Assembly (NCBI RefSeq): GCF_037038585.1
Contig: NC_092521.1
Location: 110,200,605-110,264,604 of the forward strand
DNA: 64,000 nucleotides
Direction of reading: 5' to 3'
Source of the DNA: Patagioenas fasciata
Taxonomy: Eukaryota; Chordata; Aves; Columbiformes; Columbidae
Shown: piece after piece, positions 1 through 14,558 of the stretch
Layout of the letters: the number at the start of each line of letters is the position of its first letter
How positions within the stretch are numbered: the stretch's first letter is position 1
The notes under the pieces: generated by a model
What the model was told of the DNA's origin: nothing
Database searches by the model: none
What the model saw: only the letters and a program-made list of their open reading frames with translations
Program-made: the position numbers and the translations under genes

Positions 1-3000
1 GTGCAAGGGCAGAATTTGTGCAAGAAAGAGACCTTTGAGTTTATACTAAAGACATTTAACTCTAAAGGCATTCTGTTCAGTCAACCTGCCCATATACATA
101 GTGGGAAGTCCTCTCATTTAGACAATGGCAGAAGCAAAGCTTCAAGTACATAATGATGCACTTGAAAGAAAGTCAGTGAAAAATTGGCCAGAGTACAAAG
201 GCTCGTTTGTCATATCCCTTGCAAATATACTTTGTTTTCATATTTAAATGCACAAAATCAGTCATAATAAATGTAAATGTCACGCTGCCAAGAGATTTCC
301 AAAAACAAGGAAGCTCTGATGCATGTGGTGAGTTATTGCCAGTTCCCAACGTTTCTGCAGAACCACAAAACGGCAAGGACCGGAAGGAGGACAAATCAAT
401 CATGTCTGGCTAGAGTCTCTCAGAGTTAAAAAGTGGTATGTGCTTGTCTGTGGTGACTCAGTTAATGGACAAGTGTACTATTTAGATTTTTGGGAGGTTG
501 TTCAAGTAGGTAGGTGTTACTATTAAGAATTGACTCCTCCTTTTCAATTCATTTACAGACCTTTTAGTTCTCTCTATTTTTAGCACACACTGTTGTGTGT
601 GATTGATCTCTTCTCCCCAGAAACATGACACTGAGGGAAATTATTTCCTCTGTGGTGATCTATTCCTGTACCTTAATGGCAAACAGTTCTGGCTATTCCC
701 TCTGTTGTGTCTCAATTCTTCATTTGCTGCTCCGTTTATAACCACTTGGCATGTTGTTTGAGGGGGCCCTGCCTCTGGATGTTTATGAAAGTGGTGGATT
801 TTTCCTTGCTGTTATATGAAGTTCTCAAGAGGACTAAAGTCTCGTGACTTTTGTTGTACACTTCTTAGTGTCACTGACTTTTACAGTATGCTTCTAGAAA
901 GGTATGTTTTGGTTGTAAGTTGTTTATGGCATCCCGATATGTAATTAATTAGCTGTTAAAAACTGGCTGTAGTAACTGACAGGTCACTAAGCAAATCTGT
1001 TCTTTTCAGGTGAGTTGGAAAATACACATTTCTGACAGATGAATACATGTCTTGCTGTAGAAGTAGTTGTGGCTTCTTTTGGGGCAGTAAATACATGTGG
1101 GGTAGTCAGGGTGACAGCGGGAAGATAAAGAAGAAAGAGGGAATGGGAAAACTGAGATGTGAGGAGGTTGCATTTGGGATTAGAAACATGTTTTGGAGAG
1201 AAGAAAGGGCAGATAACCTGAAAATGTGGGAAGATATGAATACAGAGATTGAGACAATAAGAAAAGAGGTGTTTTAAGTAGACAGTTGACATCTTCCCTT
1301 TTGAAGCACTGAAGTGAGGCCAAAATTCATCTTGTTATTTCTCTGCTGTTAGCAATCTTCTTCATTTTTCACTGCTGTCAAGGCATAATAACCTACTTCT
1401 ACTGTCAGTAAACCGGTCAACTCAAGTGGTGTGGGCCTGTCCACCCATCTGCCTGGATCTTGATCCAACAATAAAAGATTGCATTAGACATTTGATTTGA
1501 AAACAAGAAGGAAGACTCTTTACTTGCACTCTTGTGGCTACCAATTCAAGACTCTGAAACCAGGGAAAACCAGAAACAGAGAAATAAAAGTAAGTAGGGG
1601 GTTTTTTTATGTTAATTATGCTTATAGATTCAGGACACCAGCATCATTCAGTGTGCCAGGTGTATTTTCTGGGGGTTAATCAGGAGCCGTAGCTGAAGGT
1701 GCAGATGTGTACAACCTCAGCCCCTCCCACTGCAGAAACTGAGACTCTTGGGAGGAATGAGGTGAAGTACTCCTGAAATGTGGGATTTTCTTGTGGCTCA
1801 GGCAATTGATTGTCCAGAGTTTTCACTCTGTGCGAGTATTTTAGCTACTTGCAAGTTAGCTGTTCATTTGTCTTAGCGCTGAAGCTGAGCTCTCAGCACT
1901 CTGACATTCCTCTGAGCTCTGCTGTGGTCCTATAAAGCAGAATACTCCAAAAGGAAAGTTGTGGTATTGTCTTTAAGATGCCCGCTTTTGATGTTAATGA
2001 TGTTAACAGTTTAACAGGTGCAATGGTATTATCAATTCTGTTGTAATGAGCAACACACAGAAGCCTGTGGGGATTTAATATGCGTGCGTTCAATGCAATT
2101 TAAATCCATGCAGTAAATAAGGCATAAAGCCCTATGACGAATCAGGGCTCAACGTGTGTCAGTTAAGAGAATACTATTAATATTTACTGAAAGCATGTGG
2201 CCTCCTTGGTTAATGCCACTGTATAATTGAAGGAGGAAAGCTAAAGAACCAGAAATAAAATTTCACAGCCAGACTTTAATTTTGGTATCCCATTGCTCTT
2301 TAGTCCATGACTTTGCGGCATTAGCGTTTCTGAAAATTCCTCTTCCATGTGTTTCATATCCCCGGGGAATGTGGGTCCATTTACTATTAACAGGTAGCTG
2401 TATGTAGCATGTTACATTGTATCCATACAAGTCTAGGTCAGTATGTGGTAGCTGAAGTTCCTGTGTTATCTACATTTTGAAGCTTTTCCTTGTATTTAAA
2501 AGGAAAATATTTATAAAAACAATGAAATGTTTCAAACAAGTCCAAATATTTTTAGTATGTTTTAAGTAGGTGGTGATACATGTCATAAAACAATAGTAAA
2601 TTGAACTAAATGGGGGTGGGATGAATGTCAAGAGATCTTACAATCCGTATAGCTTTCCTATGGCATCACTCCTGAAAAACCTAAAAAAAGGTTACTCTAT
2701 TATAAACTTTCAGCATTGGGGGTTCCTTCATAACAGCTTTTTCAGAAAGTCTGCTCCAATTACAATTTTTGTTTCCTTTCTTTATACCGTGGATACAGTA
2801 TGTGATAAATATATTCTCATGCTGTTAAGCATTAGGACACAGCATTTATAATATAATTGCCAATACGAAATCTCAGAATTGTACATTTAGGTTTCCCAAA
2901 TGTAGGGTATAACTCTGTAATTTAGAGAGGCACCAGCAATACCACTCTATCACTGCTGATTCGCATGCCACTTAATGACGCTGTTTATAAGACAATTTTC

Positions 3001-5318
3001 TAATCAGCTGTGTGAACACTCATCAAGAGTTTGCTTCTTGATGTAAACCAGAGAAGGTGGCGAGAAAGACAGGGTTTGTTTTGCTTATAAAAACAAATGG
3101 GGAAAAAAGCAAGTTATAAGGAGAACTATCAGGTTTTGTCTGTTTTGTCTGGTTTTTGGTTGGTTGGTTGGTTGGGTTTTTTTTTTTTTTTTTTTCCATT
3201 TTGTAGAGCATTGATATGGTAAAAAAAAAAAAAAAAGGCAAAACACAATTATAGAGAGCTTCAATATGAATCTGGATTATGCATTTAATAGCTCAATGTA
3301 GAATTAAAAGCTGTGGTGTGAATGAGTCAATATTCTTCAGGGTATTGCCTTCATGTATTTTGAAATTGGATGATGATAGCTGAAATGTTAACATTCTAGT
3401 TTTTAACAGGTGTTATATTTCCAAAAATTGCTTAATAATAATAATTATGTGATTTGATATTGTAGATAGTCTGTTGGGTCTAGTCAGTTGAAACTGGAGC
3501 ATGGTCAGTTTTCCATTCATTTCACATGTCAGTTTTAGTTTTCAACCCAATAAACGTACCCAACCCTCTCTCCCACTCAAGCAATAATTAATTATTCCTT
3601 GCCTTCTTCCTAGCTATTTCATTTTTTTCTTCTGTAATAGGCAGAATACCTTTAATTTTAAAAATGTTATATAAAACACACATAAGCAGAGTCAAGTGTA
3701 TCTGGCCTAGAAACAACTCATTATGTGATTTAAGAGATTTTAACAAGATCAGCCTCAGTTGAACTGCACAATTTATTAATAATTTTGGTAAACAAAAATA
3801 AAGTACCTCTTCCAAATATATCCCCAGGCAATCATTGTGAACCCCTTGTAAACATACCTTGCCATCCTCTGCTCTGTATATTGAATGTATGTTAAAGAAT
3901 TTATGTTTTATGAAAACGTTAGAGCTTAATACCAAACTTGTGGAATTAATGGGAGAATTGCACCTTGGCTTTGATATTAGTATGTTAATTTTGAGGTGCC
4001 TCTGTCCCTTCCTTCACTGAACTAGGGTAATTTAAGCCTTCAATTAATCCAGACAGTTAGGCATCCATGTATTTTCATGTACATGACTAGTTCTGGGGAA
4101 TATAAAGCGGGTAAAGTTAAACAATGTGCAGAAGTACTTACCACAAGTCAAACTCTGCAGCAGGAGATATAGCCTTTAAATATGCCTGAAATGGCTTTTC
4201 TATATGTAAAATAAGGCAGTAGTGGCTTTAATCTCAGTCTCTGGGGTTAGCTGTCAGTTCTGGTTCCTATTCAAATATCTCTTCTCACTCAGTAATGCTG
4301 TAAAGCTCCCTTTTCTAGCTCTGCATATTTTTAATGTATTGCTGGTCGGCTGTAGTAATTTACATGAATTTCTCCTGATTTTACTGTTGAATGTCTGGGC
4401 AAAGTATGAAGACGTGGTAAGACAAATGACTTTGAAATATTTCTCGCATCTGGCTTCTTTACCTGTAGTTCAGTAGATGTGGTTTCCCACCAGTACAGCT
4501 GTCAGGTCCATGCATCAAGTAATTTTTTCATGTGAGGATTCTGGAAAAAAAGGGGTTTGGCTACCTACCAGAATTTTTAAAGAGTCATAACGTTTCCATT
4601 AATAAAGCCGAAAGCGTTACAATATGCTACGTCTGCATAGTTGTAAGAAAACTAAACGCTCCAGATAATTCAAATCCACTGTGCTTGATTCACTGTATCT
4701 TTTTTTTTTTTTAACAGTGGTAAAAATTTGCCACACTTTTGTGGCTTTGTCTGCCATATGTAAAGCAAGATTTTCAATCCACGTTAAAACCATGTATGCA
4801 GCACATGCAACACACTCACTAGGGAATGGTGAAAAATTTCCACATCATGTCATGGACTGGGTTGTATTAAATACTAACATCAACATATATCTAGTTATAC
4901 TAGAATAATTAAGTATTTTTCCTTTTTATTTTAAGATATCAAGTGTTTACCTTTTAACATTCCAAAAGCCTGCAAACTGTCTTTTGGCAAATACAAATCA
5001 ACAAAAGCTGGCAATACTCTGCAAAACACTTGCAAGGTACAATAGGAAGGTTGGTTGATTCTTCAGAGCTTGTGCATGCCACTTTTCTCTCTGCTGCTGC
5101 CTTTTGTTACCCTGTGTGCTTATGGTTCGCGTAGTTCTGGAACAGACCTGCACCGTTTAAGACTTGCCCTGAATTTTTGGGAGCTCTCCTGCTGGTAGTT
5201 AGTTTTAGATCCCAAATGTCTCAATCAAACGTTGTCAGTGAATCTTCAGATTAGCTTGTGTTCCTTTTAATGCCTTCACAATTACTTTAGTGCCCCCGCT
5301 GAAATAATATCTAAGGGA
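1..5318. other. Non-coding, no gene seen
   Basis: AT-rich unique-looking sequence with only short open frames (up to 115 codons) lacking splice context, codon bias or recognisable residues. Apart from the simple-repeat hairpin at 3.15-3.24 kb I can assign nothing. Confidence 0.7.
3150..3236. repeat. GGTT repeat, T19 run and A16 run forming an inverted pair
   Basis: Four or more TTGG units (about 3157-3176) lead into T19 (3177-3195). After a 25-bp spacer comes A16 (3221-3236). The T and A runs can pair as a hairpin with 16-bp arms. The spacer CCATTTTGTAGAGCATTG contains nothing assignable. Confidence 0.9.
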
Positions 5319-5423
5319 CGCCTTCCTGTGTAACCTCATCTAGGTGTTCCTGCTCCGGCAGGGGGATTGGACTGGATGATCTTTCAAGGTCCCTTCCAAT
5401 CCCTAACATTCTGTGATTCTGCG
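5319..5423 (+). mobile_element. CR1 3' tail, about 105 bp
   Basis: The stretch reads the last codons of CR1 ORF2 and its 3' UTR: CTTCCTGTGTAACCTCATC, then GATGATCTTTCAAGGTCCC, ending in degenerate ATTCTGTG octamers at about 5408-5423. It is heavily 5'-truncated, as most avian CR1 copies are. Nothing coding remains. Confidence 0.9.
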
Positions 5424-6087
5424 AATTTTACTCACTGTTGTTAAATTCACTTTTTCCAGTTTAGACTATTCTCTAACCACCCAGGGTAACGATTCCCTAT
5501 ATGTTTGTCAGTCTTGGTTTTGCACCCTTGTTTCTTGAATTTCTCTGCTGATTTTCTGGCCTAACTCCTCTGATGCTATTTTCAACAAATCCTTCAGAAG
5601 TTACTAATAATGAAGGCAGTTTAAAAACAAAAAATGAGACAAAAATACACCAAACCTTAATTGTCAGCATGGCACAGCCCAACTTGCTGATTCAGTGGGT
5701 AGCACACCAGGCTGGGGACCCTGCAGTAGGGTTGGAACACATAATTAGCTCTCATTAGCATATTCTCTTCTCCTGCTGTTTGTCTTGTTAACTCTTTGAT
5801 GCAGGGACTGTCTGCTACACTGGGTCTGTGCAGTGCACCCTGTCCTGCCTAGTAGTCACATACCACAGGGGTAAACATGATTAATTGCAATTGGGAAGTG
5901 ACTTCTGGAGTTACAGTTGAAAGCTAATACCATGGAATGATTCCTGATTTTAAATAAATGTATATTCTGTATGTGTTAGAGGGTGCATCTGCGTTATTAT
6001 TCTCAGAAATTGTACTGTGGAAAGAGAAGAATATCATTGTTTAGCATACAGTGCCACCTACAGAACAGGTTGTGCAGCCTCCATTTC

Positions 6088-6139
6088 ATACTTTCTGGGT
6101 TTTTTGGTTGTTTTTGTTGTTGGTTTGTTTCTTTTTTTT
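6088..6139. repeat. G/T-only low-complexity tract
   Basis: About 50 bp made of TTTTGG and TTGTTG units followed by a T8 run. Non-coding; same kind of sequence as at 11.0 kb. Confidence 0.8.
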
Positions 6140-9100
6140 GTCACAGCACAGTTGGCATTCATGGCTAGAGAGTGTATTAGAAGCTTTTAGCAGGTGCCAG
6201 CAGAATTGGAGGATGAGCATGAAAGGTCAAGAGCCTGGGGACCTGGTTGAGGTCTTGCTGAAGTGCTGGGCAGCGGTTCCTGCTCTATCAGCTGCTGCTG
6301 CTTGGCAAGTTGGTTCTGTCACCCAGGATAATCAATTGGGAGGTGGTTTGTGTGCTCACTGAGTTCAGCCATGATCTGCAATGTCTGTAGGCCAGGCTTC
6401 ATCAATAACACCCATTATTAACTTTCTCTTAGAAGCCTAAATTGTTTGGGTTTTGTTTTGCTTAGTGTGTTTGGTTTGGGTTTTGTTTCTCAGTTTGTTT
6501 TAATACAACTATTTCTAGAAATGCTGCGACTAACTTTCCTACTAAGTGCATGATTTACTGCAGTGGTCTGACAGACATACAGAGGTGGAAAAAGAGGGGA
6601 AGGGCCCAGAGAGGAAAAAGTCCATCTAGGATCACGCTGTGAACATTACGCATAGTAAAGCACGCTGTCAACTGTTCTTTCTGTTCAGAGTCGATTTAAA
6701 TGCAGGGGAGAAGTGGAGGGTGTCCTCTCATGTTGTTACCTAAACATATGCTGTACAGAACATTGTTCAGTAGCAGTTGTGTGTTTGCATTGTTCACTGG
6801 TTGGAATAACAGTATGGGCATTGCAGGGCGGGGGGGAGTTGGATTTAATCCCTCAAATCTTTACAGTGCTTTTCAGACAAACATTAATTTTGGTGCAGAA
6901 AGATGGATATGGTAATATTTCTTTAAAAGACAGAAAAGGCAAAAGAACACACAAATATCACTTCTTCCACTCTCAGGAATCCATTATTTATGTAATATAG
7001 CAAATTAAGTTCTGATCGTCACTGCAGAACAAATTGTTGTCTGTCCTCTTTTGTCTAGTTTCTGAATGTTGGAAGTTATCTGACCTTTAAGCTGTTACTA
7101 GCTCAGGACCCACTGTTTGGCATCTTCAAATTAGTGGGGTTGAAAAAGAGAAACAGAAAGGGAGGGCTGAGAATGAATTCTGACATCCAGGGCAGATATG
7201 AAATAATTTTCTGGCAGGTGATCTTGCAGAGGAGAAGGAGGAGGGGGAAAAAAAGAGAGAGGCCTTTTTTTTTTTTAATATAGTTAGGTGGGAAATTGAA
7301 TGTATTTAAAGTAGCAGCAGAGATAGACTGGGAGGCTGAGTGTTTGAGACAGCTGAAGTTGCGTGTTAAATAGAGTTTATGAGACTATTCTGCCATTTCT
7401 CACCTGCACTGTCACAGTCAGTACATGTGAGTGTGTAGGTGACTGAGGGTGTATGTAAATAATAATTCCTCTTTATTTAATATACCTTAAACCTGAAAAG
7501 AGACAGAAATAAGAGTTAGTAGAGTGCTACAAAATGTGAAGGTAATTATGTAGTAGTTATCCTCAACATTTCCATCTTTAAAGTGGTTTTGAACTGCTTA
7601 AGTACAGCAGTTACTGCAGACCGTGATTAGATAAATGGATGCAAATAGTAATTGTAACTGATGAATGATTGATGATGGTTTTATATGTTTATCATTATAT
7701 ACTGTTGTAAACACTTTCTTCCTCAGCAAGGATGGAGCCTGTAAGCAAAATGATGATGTATTGAATATGAATTCAAACTGTAATATTTTAAAGACTATAG
7801 AGGGCCAATATTGTAGGCTGGGATAACCACAGAGCTGTTACCAGAGTAACTAGTGAACTTTGCCTTTGATATCGATGGGCTGAGCACCAAACTCCTTCCA
7901 GTTGATATTCAGAGCCTGAATATAAGTGCAGCTTGGAAGATGGGTTAGTAGGAGAGAATTTGAAAGTCCAGATGGGGAAGCTGAGTGCTGTTGAATGATG
8001 GCTTTGGGTGGGGGAGACCCACTGCTCAACAGAAGAAGGGGAGACACCATTTCTCATAATTCTTCTAAAGACTTCTTCACAGCTCCTGCTTTTCATCTCA
8101 ACTTCCCAGTGTCCTGTCTTCTCGACTTAGTCAACCTTTGTGAATTTCTTCTGCCCTGTAGATCGTTAAGATCTATAAGACGTTTACAATGCAGTATTTG
8201 ACAGACACAGGAGTGAAAGTTGTACACCCCCATTGTAAGAGCCATTTGGGACAGAACAAATACGTTTGGATATTTGGAAGCTGATGGGAACAAAGAGATA
8301 AACAAGAATGTCCCTAGAAAAGCAGAGTGGGACAAGACGTTCATGTAATCTGATTGATGCTATAATTCTATTTGATTTGTCACCTGCCAATTACTAATTA
8401 TTAATCACAGTAACAGATTAAAGGGATTTTTATTGCAGCAGCTTGAGTTTAATATCAGCTCTTTGTGTATCATACAATGCAAAAAGTAACCTATGGTAAT
8501 TAAGTTACAGGTTAAGGCTTCATTATACATAAATTCTTCTATTCACCGAGGGAAAAAAGAAGCAGGATATTACTAAAGAAAAGCCCCAGATCATTAGCAA
8601 CCTCTGCTCCCTGCACTGTTCCTTTACATCACTTCAACTGCAGTGCTGAAATCTGTTATTTTTCCTATGGCATTGTAGAACTGACAATGAACTTGCCAGG
8701 TATTCTGTCATTTGCCCTTGGTGTTGTATAAAAGAAGTGGATTAGGTTCTGTTTTGTTGACCTTTCAGTTGCAAGGGAAATGGTAGTCCTGTTTGCTTAC
8801 ACATCAAATGCTGCCAGGCTGTTGTCTGCATTAACCTTTGTGGAGCACCCTGATGTGATTGTTACCTTCTCACCAGCAACACAGGTGCCAGAGAGAATTG
8901 GGAAAGGATAAATTAAGGGTGCCATGCAAAGCAGCTCAGCTAAAGACATTTTTCTCCTGCACTGAAGAAAAGATATTCTGTATGTGTTTAACTACTTAGC
9001 TGGTCTGCGAGTCCTGTAATTTGCTTAGTCAAACAGAACTTCAAAACAGATGGTTTCTAAATTTGGGGAAAATAACCATTTCAGTATTTTTTCCCCTGTG

Positions 9101-9425
9101 CAGACTGCAGTTATGCTTTAGTACTGAAATTATTTGAAAATTAAACCGGAAAGTAAAATTGGGATCTTTACCAACTGAATACTAATTTCAGGAACATACA
9201 ATTTTTAGTCTGTGTTAGGTTTTCATCTGCACATTTAGCCTAAGATTTGTTTATGCTTTGATTTAGTGTTTCTTGCTGCTTACTTGCATAAACATGGCCA
9301 AATCAGTCAGTCGGAGTCACCAGTGTATTTAGCTCCCAGCTGCATTTGCTAATAAAGGGAAGAATGACAAGTTCCTTCCTTCACAGAGGAGGAAGTGGAG
9401 AAGCATAAGGAAATAATTCATTGCA

Positions 9426-9600
9426 CGTACATAGCACCTGCAATCAGCAACCTATATAGGCACTTTACCAAAAGTGAAGTGCACTGCCATATCTGGAAGA
9501 TGTTTTTGTTGTGAGAAACTGCTTTGTTCTCAATCTCTTCTATTGAGGAAACTGAGTCACAGAGTATTTGTTTGGTCTGAGATTGTAAGTGAAGCTAATC
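9426..9600 (-). repeat. Ancient L3/MIR-type fragment, minus strand
   Basis: The plus strand reads ACATAGCACCTGCAATCAGC, then GGCACTTTACCAAAAGTG, and later TTGAGGAAACTGAGTCACAGAG. These are the reverse complements of the L3/MIR end (CTTTGTAAAGYGCT) and of the CTCAGTTTCCCCATCTG core. The middle, at about 9490-9530, is not recognisable. Confidence 0.55.
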
Positions 9601-11005
9601 AAAAGGTAAGAATCTAGTATCTTGGGCTTTGGGATTGTTTTTAATGCTGATAGAAGTAAAATAGGACAAAGGAATTAATTGCTTGATATTTAGTATTTTT
9701 AAGATATATTTAATATTTTCCTACATAGTTACAATTTCCAAAGTGTACCCAGTAGAATTATATTTAGAAATACTGCCCCTCTCTTAGAACATATGGTCAG
9801 CTGTTAGTTATTTGTATGTGTCCATCCCTGAATGTAAGGAGGTTGTGGAGGTGTGAAAATGGAGTTAAATTCAGTTTCACAAAAACTGAAGCATAATATT
9901 TAGTCTCCACTTTAACAGCGATTTAACTGTTAGTTGTCAGTGTGAGAGCACCTGTGTACACTCTGATAACCTTTGAGATATCTAATTGCTCAAGAACTGA
10001 AACTAACTTGGGTTGAGGATTACTAGAGGGAATTTTAGGGATATGACTTGTTTCGTTCAAGTCTTTGCTTCTTCAAACAAGCGTGCCATGCAATGCCCAA
10101 CCAGACTCCATTGTGCAAGGCAGAGCTGGGCGGTGGAACTCATTGCTACAGTATGTTGTGCAGACCACAGATACAAATGGATTCAGAAGAAAACCTGGGA
10201 AATTAAGGAAAAACGATCCAGTAAACACAGTGATGTAATCTCCACCTCAAGAAATGCCTGAGCTACAGGTTCTCTGAGGGAGGGTGTGCTGAGAGAAATA
10301 CCATATTGCCCTGGCTTTAGAGTTCTTTACTAAATACCCTTTAAGGACCATTGCCTGAGGCTCCTGTGTCAGTATCCTACTAAGATAAATCCTGGGAATG
10401 ACAGCAGTGGCTGCTTTTGTACTCATTTCACCCTTAGAGTCAGTAGCTCTTTTTCTTCCTGAGATAGCACTTATATTCTTCCTTTTGGCCTCCTCTTCCA
10501 AGCTGTTTTGTCCTCTGCCCAGATTAGGGACTCATCATTATAGTTTAAATTTCCCTTTCTTGGACAGAGGGCTAGAACTATATGCCCTCCTACAGAAAGC
10601 ATTCCCCAGCACAATGTACCACTTGTACCATAGCCATAATATATGTTTATCTCTGTTGAAAACATCTAACCTGCCACATCTTTTTTTAACACCTGTAGGC
10701 TCCTTCTGCTAGTGCAGTATTGGGCTTCTGCAAAATACAGCCTTGGATTGCTTGCTAAATTGTCAAACTCAGTTCGCAATTGAGAGACTGCCTCAGCATT
10801 TTAATGGGCTTTGGCTGCAAAGCTTTCAGAGGACGACTTTTGCTCTTTGGAAACCTGCTTTCGTGTTGGGGTTTCTAAAGGTGGCATTGTAGACTTCCAG
10901 GTGTCTGGGTTTATGGACACAAAGCATGGAGTCTCAAGCAGGGAAGAAGTAGACATCCCTTCTTAACACTCACCTGAGTTCTCAGAATTTTTAACAGAGT
11001 AAACT

Positions 11006-11115
11006 GTTTGAGTTTGTTTGTGGTCTGTTGGGTTTTTGCTTGTGTTTTTTGGGGGAGGGTGTTTGGTTGGTTTTGTGTGTTTGTTTTTTGTTTTGGTGGC
11101 TTGGTTTGTTTTTTT
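11006..11115. repeat. G/T-only low-complexity tract
   Basis: Roughly 110 bp of the plus strand are almost entirely G and T (TTTGTTTG, GTTTGGTTGG, GGGGGAGGG), with only a few C or A. The open frames on both strands here are composition artefacts. Similar shorter tracts lie at 6088-6139, 6440-6500, 21868-21898 and 32263-32305. Confidence 0.9.
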
Positions 11116-13485
11116 ACAGAAAACTGGTATGATTGTAGCTTCCCTTCCAGGGGCTGTGAAGTAAATACATATGGTGTAACAAGGTATGTAGCTACAAGAG
11201 CACCTGAAAACTGGAGCTGTAAGGATAGAGGTATACGCAACTGAAAGCAATAGCCATATTATGCCTTAGGAAAATGATCTTTCATTAAATACCACTTGTT
11301 AAGTGGTGGTTACTGATCAGAAGGGCATTCATGCCACCTCACCCGACAGGTAGAAACTCTTTACTGTTTCCTTAAACCATCCTTGAGAAATAAATAAATT
11401 GAGTTTTCTTCAAATTTAGCCCATTTGTGTCTTCTCTGATACATATGATATCTGCTGGCTCAGAAGGAATGCTTTTGGGCAGCACATAGTCATGAACAAG
11501 ACTTCTGTCTAGCCCATGTTGCTTTCAGAGTTGTAGGTGTTATGTAAATCAGTTTTAGGACTGAAACTGCAGGTTAGATATTCCATGGGTACTTTCTTGG
11601 CATGCTGTTTCACTGACTTGAAAGGTAAAACTACAGTATAATAGCCACTTGATGGTGCTTTCTAAAGGCTGTAATGTCTCTTTATTTTGCTGCAGATATG
11701 GTAGCAGCTGGCAGGAGCATAAGGTTGCAGAATTCTTACCACAGCCATTCTAACTCTGTGGCTTTTATGCTACTACATAACATTTATATACACAGTGATG
11801 GGAAAGGAAGGTGAGTGAAATGTATTTGCACATTGTAGTAACAAAATCCAGCGTTGACGGGTTATATTTTACTCTGGAAGAAATACCACTTTGGGGGTTT
11901 CATCTGATGTCGTCATTTGCAGCTTGGCCTGCTGTATAATAACCAAAATTTCAAGAACCTGTTTGTCTTGAACTGCTTTGTCATGAGTTCACATCAAAAT
12001 CTGTAAAATATTTCCACTTCAAATTTAGAGAGGTAATTGAAATACGCTATGGGAGGCAAAATGTGTTATTTTTCACATCTTTCTAAAAAAACCCTGGTGT
12101 TTTAGCATGTTGCCTCCAAGGAATATCAGGTGGATAATATCCTTCTCATCCATATATCTAGGCATCACCATGCAAAAGAAAACCTCTCTTTACTCTGATT
12201 TTTTCAGTCAGATGCTTTGACTATAGCATTACAGAGCCAATGTATAAACTAATTGAAGTAATATCGAACAAAGGTTTGTGAATTTTTTCCCATATGCAGA
12301 AGGCTTATGAACATTATTTTTGCCTTTTTTTTTTTTTGTCACTTGCATCTGGAACCTATGCAGCTTGTTTGCAGCCTGTTCTCTACAAGAAAATTCAAAA
12401 AGAAAAAGGAAAGGTCTCCTGTGGATGGTGGCATGTCTGTAAGTGTAGAAAGGACTTATATATATATGGGATGGTGGATTTGGATTATCAGAGGCACTTC
12501 ATTATATAGTAATCAGAGGAATCTACCTTCAGGGAATTAATATTAAATTTTCTTTTGAAGTAGCTCATACTTTTCTTTTTTTTTTTTTTTTTTGGCTCGT
12601 ACCACCTAACTCTGGCAGAAAGCTCATTCTCCAAAACTAAGCCCCTGAGGGTAAATACTAAATTATCCCAGGTGACCAGTGGAGGGGGGATTGACCTCAA
12701 GCAGGTACAATCTCTACTCCAAAAGTCATGCTTCTGAGGTAACTTTACCTTTTTCCAGTCTTATTTCGTGTTGCATGAGTTGCACCATCCACATCCCACA
12801 TTTGCCTGTTTCTTATGCTTCTGTAGCCTAAATGACTCTCTCTCCCCACCACTTAGGTATAAAAGTAATAGTCCATGACTTGAAAGTTACAGACATCTCG
12901 TGTCCTAGGCCTCAAATGGTGGGTCCTCTGTGGCAAGCAATGGCAGCGCTGTGTTCTGCCAGCAGGATAGTGAAAAGACTTAGATTTCGGGAATCAAGTT
13001 GCTTCTGTTGGAAAAGTGATGCGTAATATGAAATAAGGCATTTTTCCCACGTGATAAAATGAAAATAAATTAATGGGAAGAGATGACGCAAAAGCTCCTG
13101 CCCCCTCATCAGTGGTTCAGCCAATGTATGGTACCAGCAGGAGATTGTATTGCTTCAGAAGAAGAAAAATCACCCCGTTGCTTGAAAATGCAGTGTTTTC
13201 TCTTGGAAAGAAAAATGCATTAGATTGTGATACTTAGTATTTTAGACCTTCTGCCTTGTCAGATCGAGGTTCGCTTGAGCTAGTAAAGGCTGATTCAAAT
13301 ATATAGTTTCTGCCACAGAGAAGACACTTTAGTCTCCACTGTTACTAATCTGGCTGGGAATGACAATCACAGTGATAATTACATTGGAACTCACGTCTCA
13401 GAGGCAAAGCAAAGTAGATTCTTGTCCATATAGAATTTGCTTCTCGAACAACCAAAAGTGACAAATCGAATCTCCCTGTGTCTAA

Positions 13486-13528
13486 CTGATGCAGGTCGCC
13501 TGATACAATCGGGTGACCTTTTGTATCA
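13486..13528. other. Overlapping inverted repeats (TGATACAA/TTGTATCA and GGTC/GACC)
   Basis: TGATACAA at 13501-13508 and TTGTATCA at 13521-13528 are perfect 8-bp inverted arms around a 12-bp spacer. A second, imperfect pair (GGTCGCC at about 13494 with GGGTGACC at about 13511) overlaps it, so two exclusive hairpins can form. No function is evident. Confidence 0.5.
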
Positions 13529-14558
13529 AAGCAAAGCTAATTATTAGTAGAATTGTATTGCCTCGCGGGTTCTAGTTTTGGAAATCATACATATTCATTA
13601 TTCTGTCTGCTCTTGAAAGACTTAGCAATTGGTTATTACAGTAAGATAATTACTAAATACATCCTGTTCTTATGGAACTTGAATGAAATGCAGACTCAGG
13701 AGCCAGCAGGGAATACTCAGCAAATCAGAATGGTCTTAAATCAAAAACTGATGAGAAAGTGCTGCTTTCTGCAATGCACAATTTCACTTTGGAGCACATT
13801 CAGCTGAGATGGTGTCAGGTTTTGTTCAGCACTGTTTGTGTGTGATTATGCTGTGCTCCTTTAAAGTGTGTGCCTGGGCAGCAGCCTGTAATCCTACCCA
13901 ATTGCCTTGTCCTTGGCTGCGTATAGCATAATAACGTACGACGTGCGATATCCACAACAGATGCAAACCATCATAGTTGCTCCTGATGTGAGAATGATGG
14001 AAGATCCAAAAGAGTGGATAATTTTAGTGATGGAGCTGTCTGTAGTTAAAATAGAAAAGACACAAACACTTCTTTAGATTTTTTTTTTGTGTGTTTCCAT
14101 GCATATAGATAGCCTTTAGGGGTTAGAACAATATTTCCATGGCGAAATATTCTGGCTATGTCAGAACTTCCTAGATTAAGGGGGAATTTATTCTTACCTT
14201 TGAATTTGGTTGAGAAGTAACCAAAATTACAAACTAGGGAAAAGATATTTTTGATGAGATCAATGTGCCCTTTCCCATAATTACTCCTAGTTGTGGCCTA
14301 AGGCTTGTTTGTCTTACAAACCATTTGAATAGAATGTTATCAGCTTTTGGTTGGCTGTGTACTTTTAAGCCCTGAATGAGTAAATGCATGTGCAAACACA
14401 GATGCAATGAAATGTTGCCTATTAAAAACTGAACTCATAAAAACCTGTTCTAAAAGTTATAGACAATCAGCATCTTCTTTTACAGAGGAAAATCAATTTA
14501 AAAAGAAACAACTCTGAATATAATTACATGTCATAACTCTGGTTTATATGTGTTTAAT

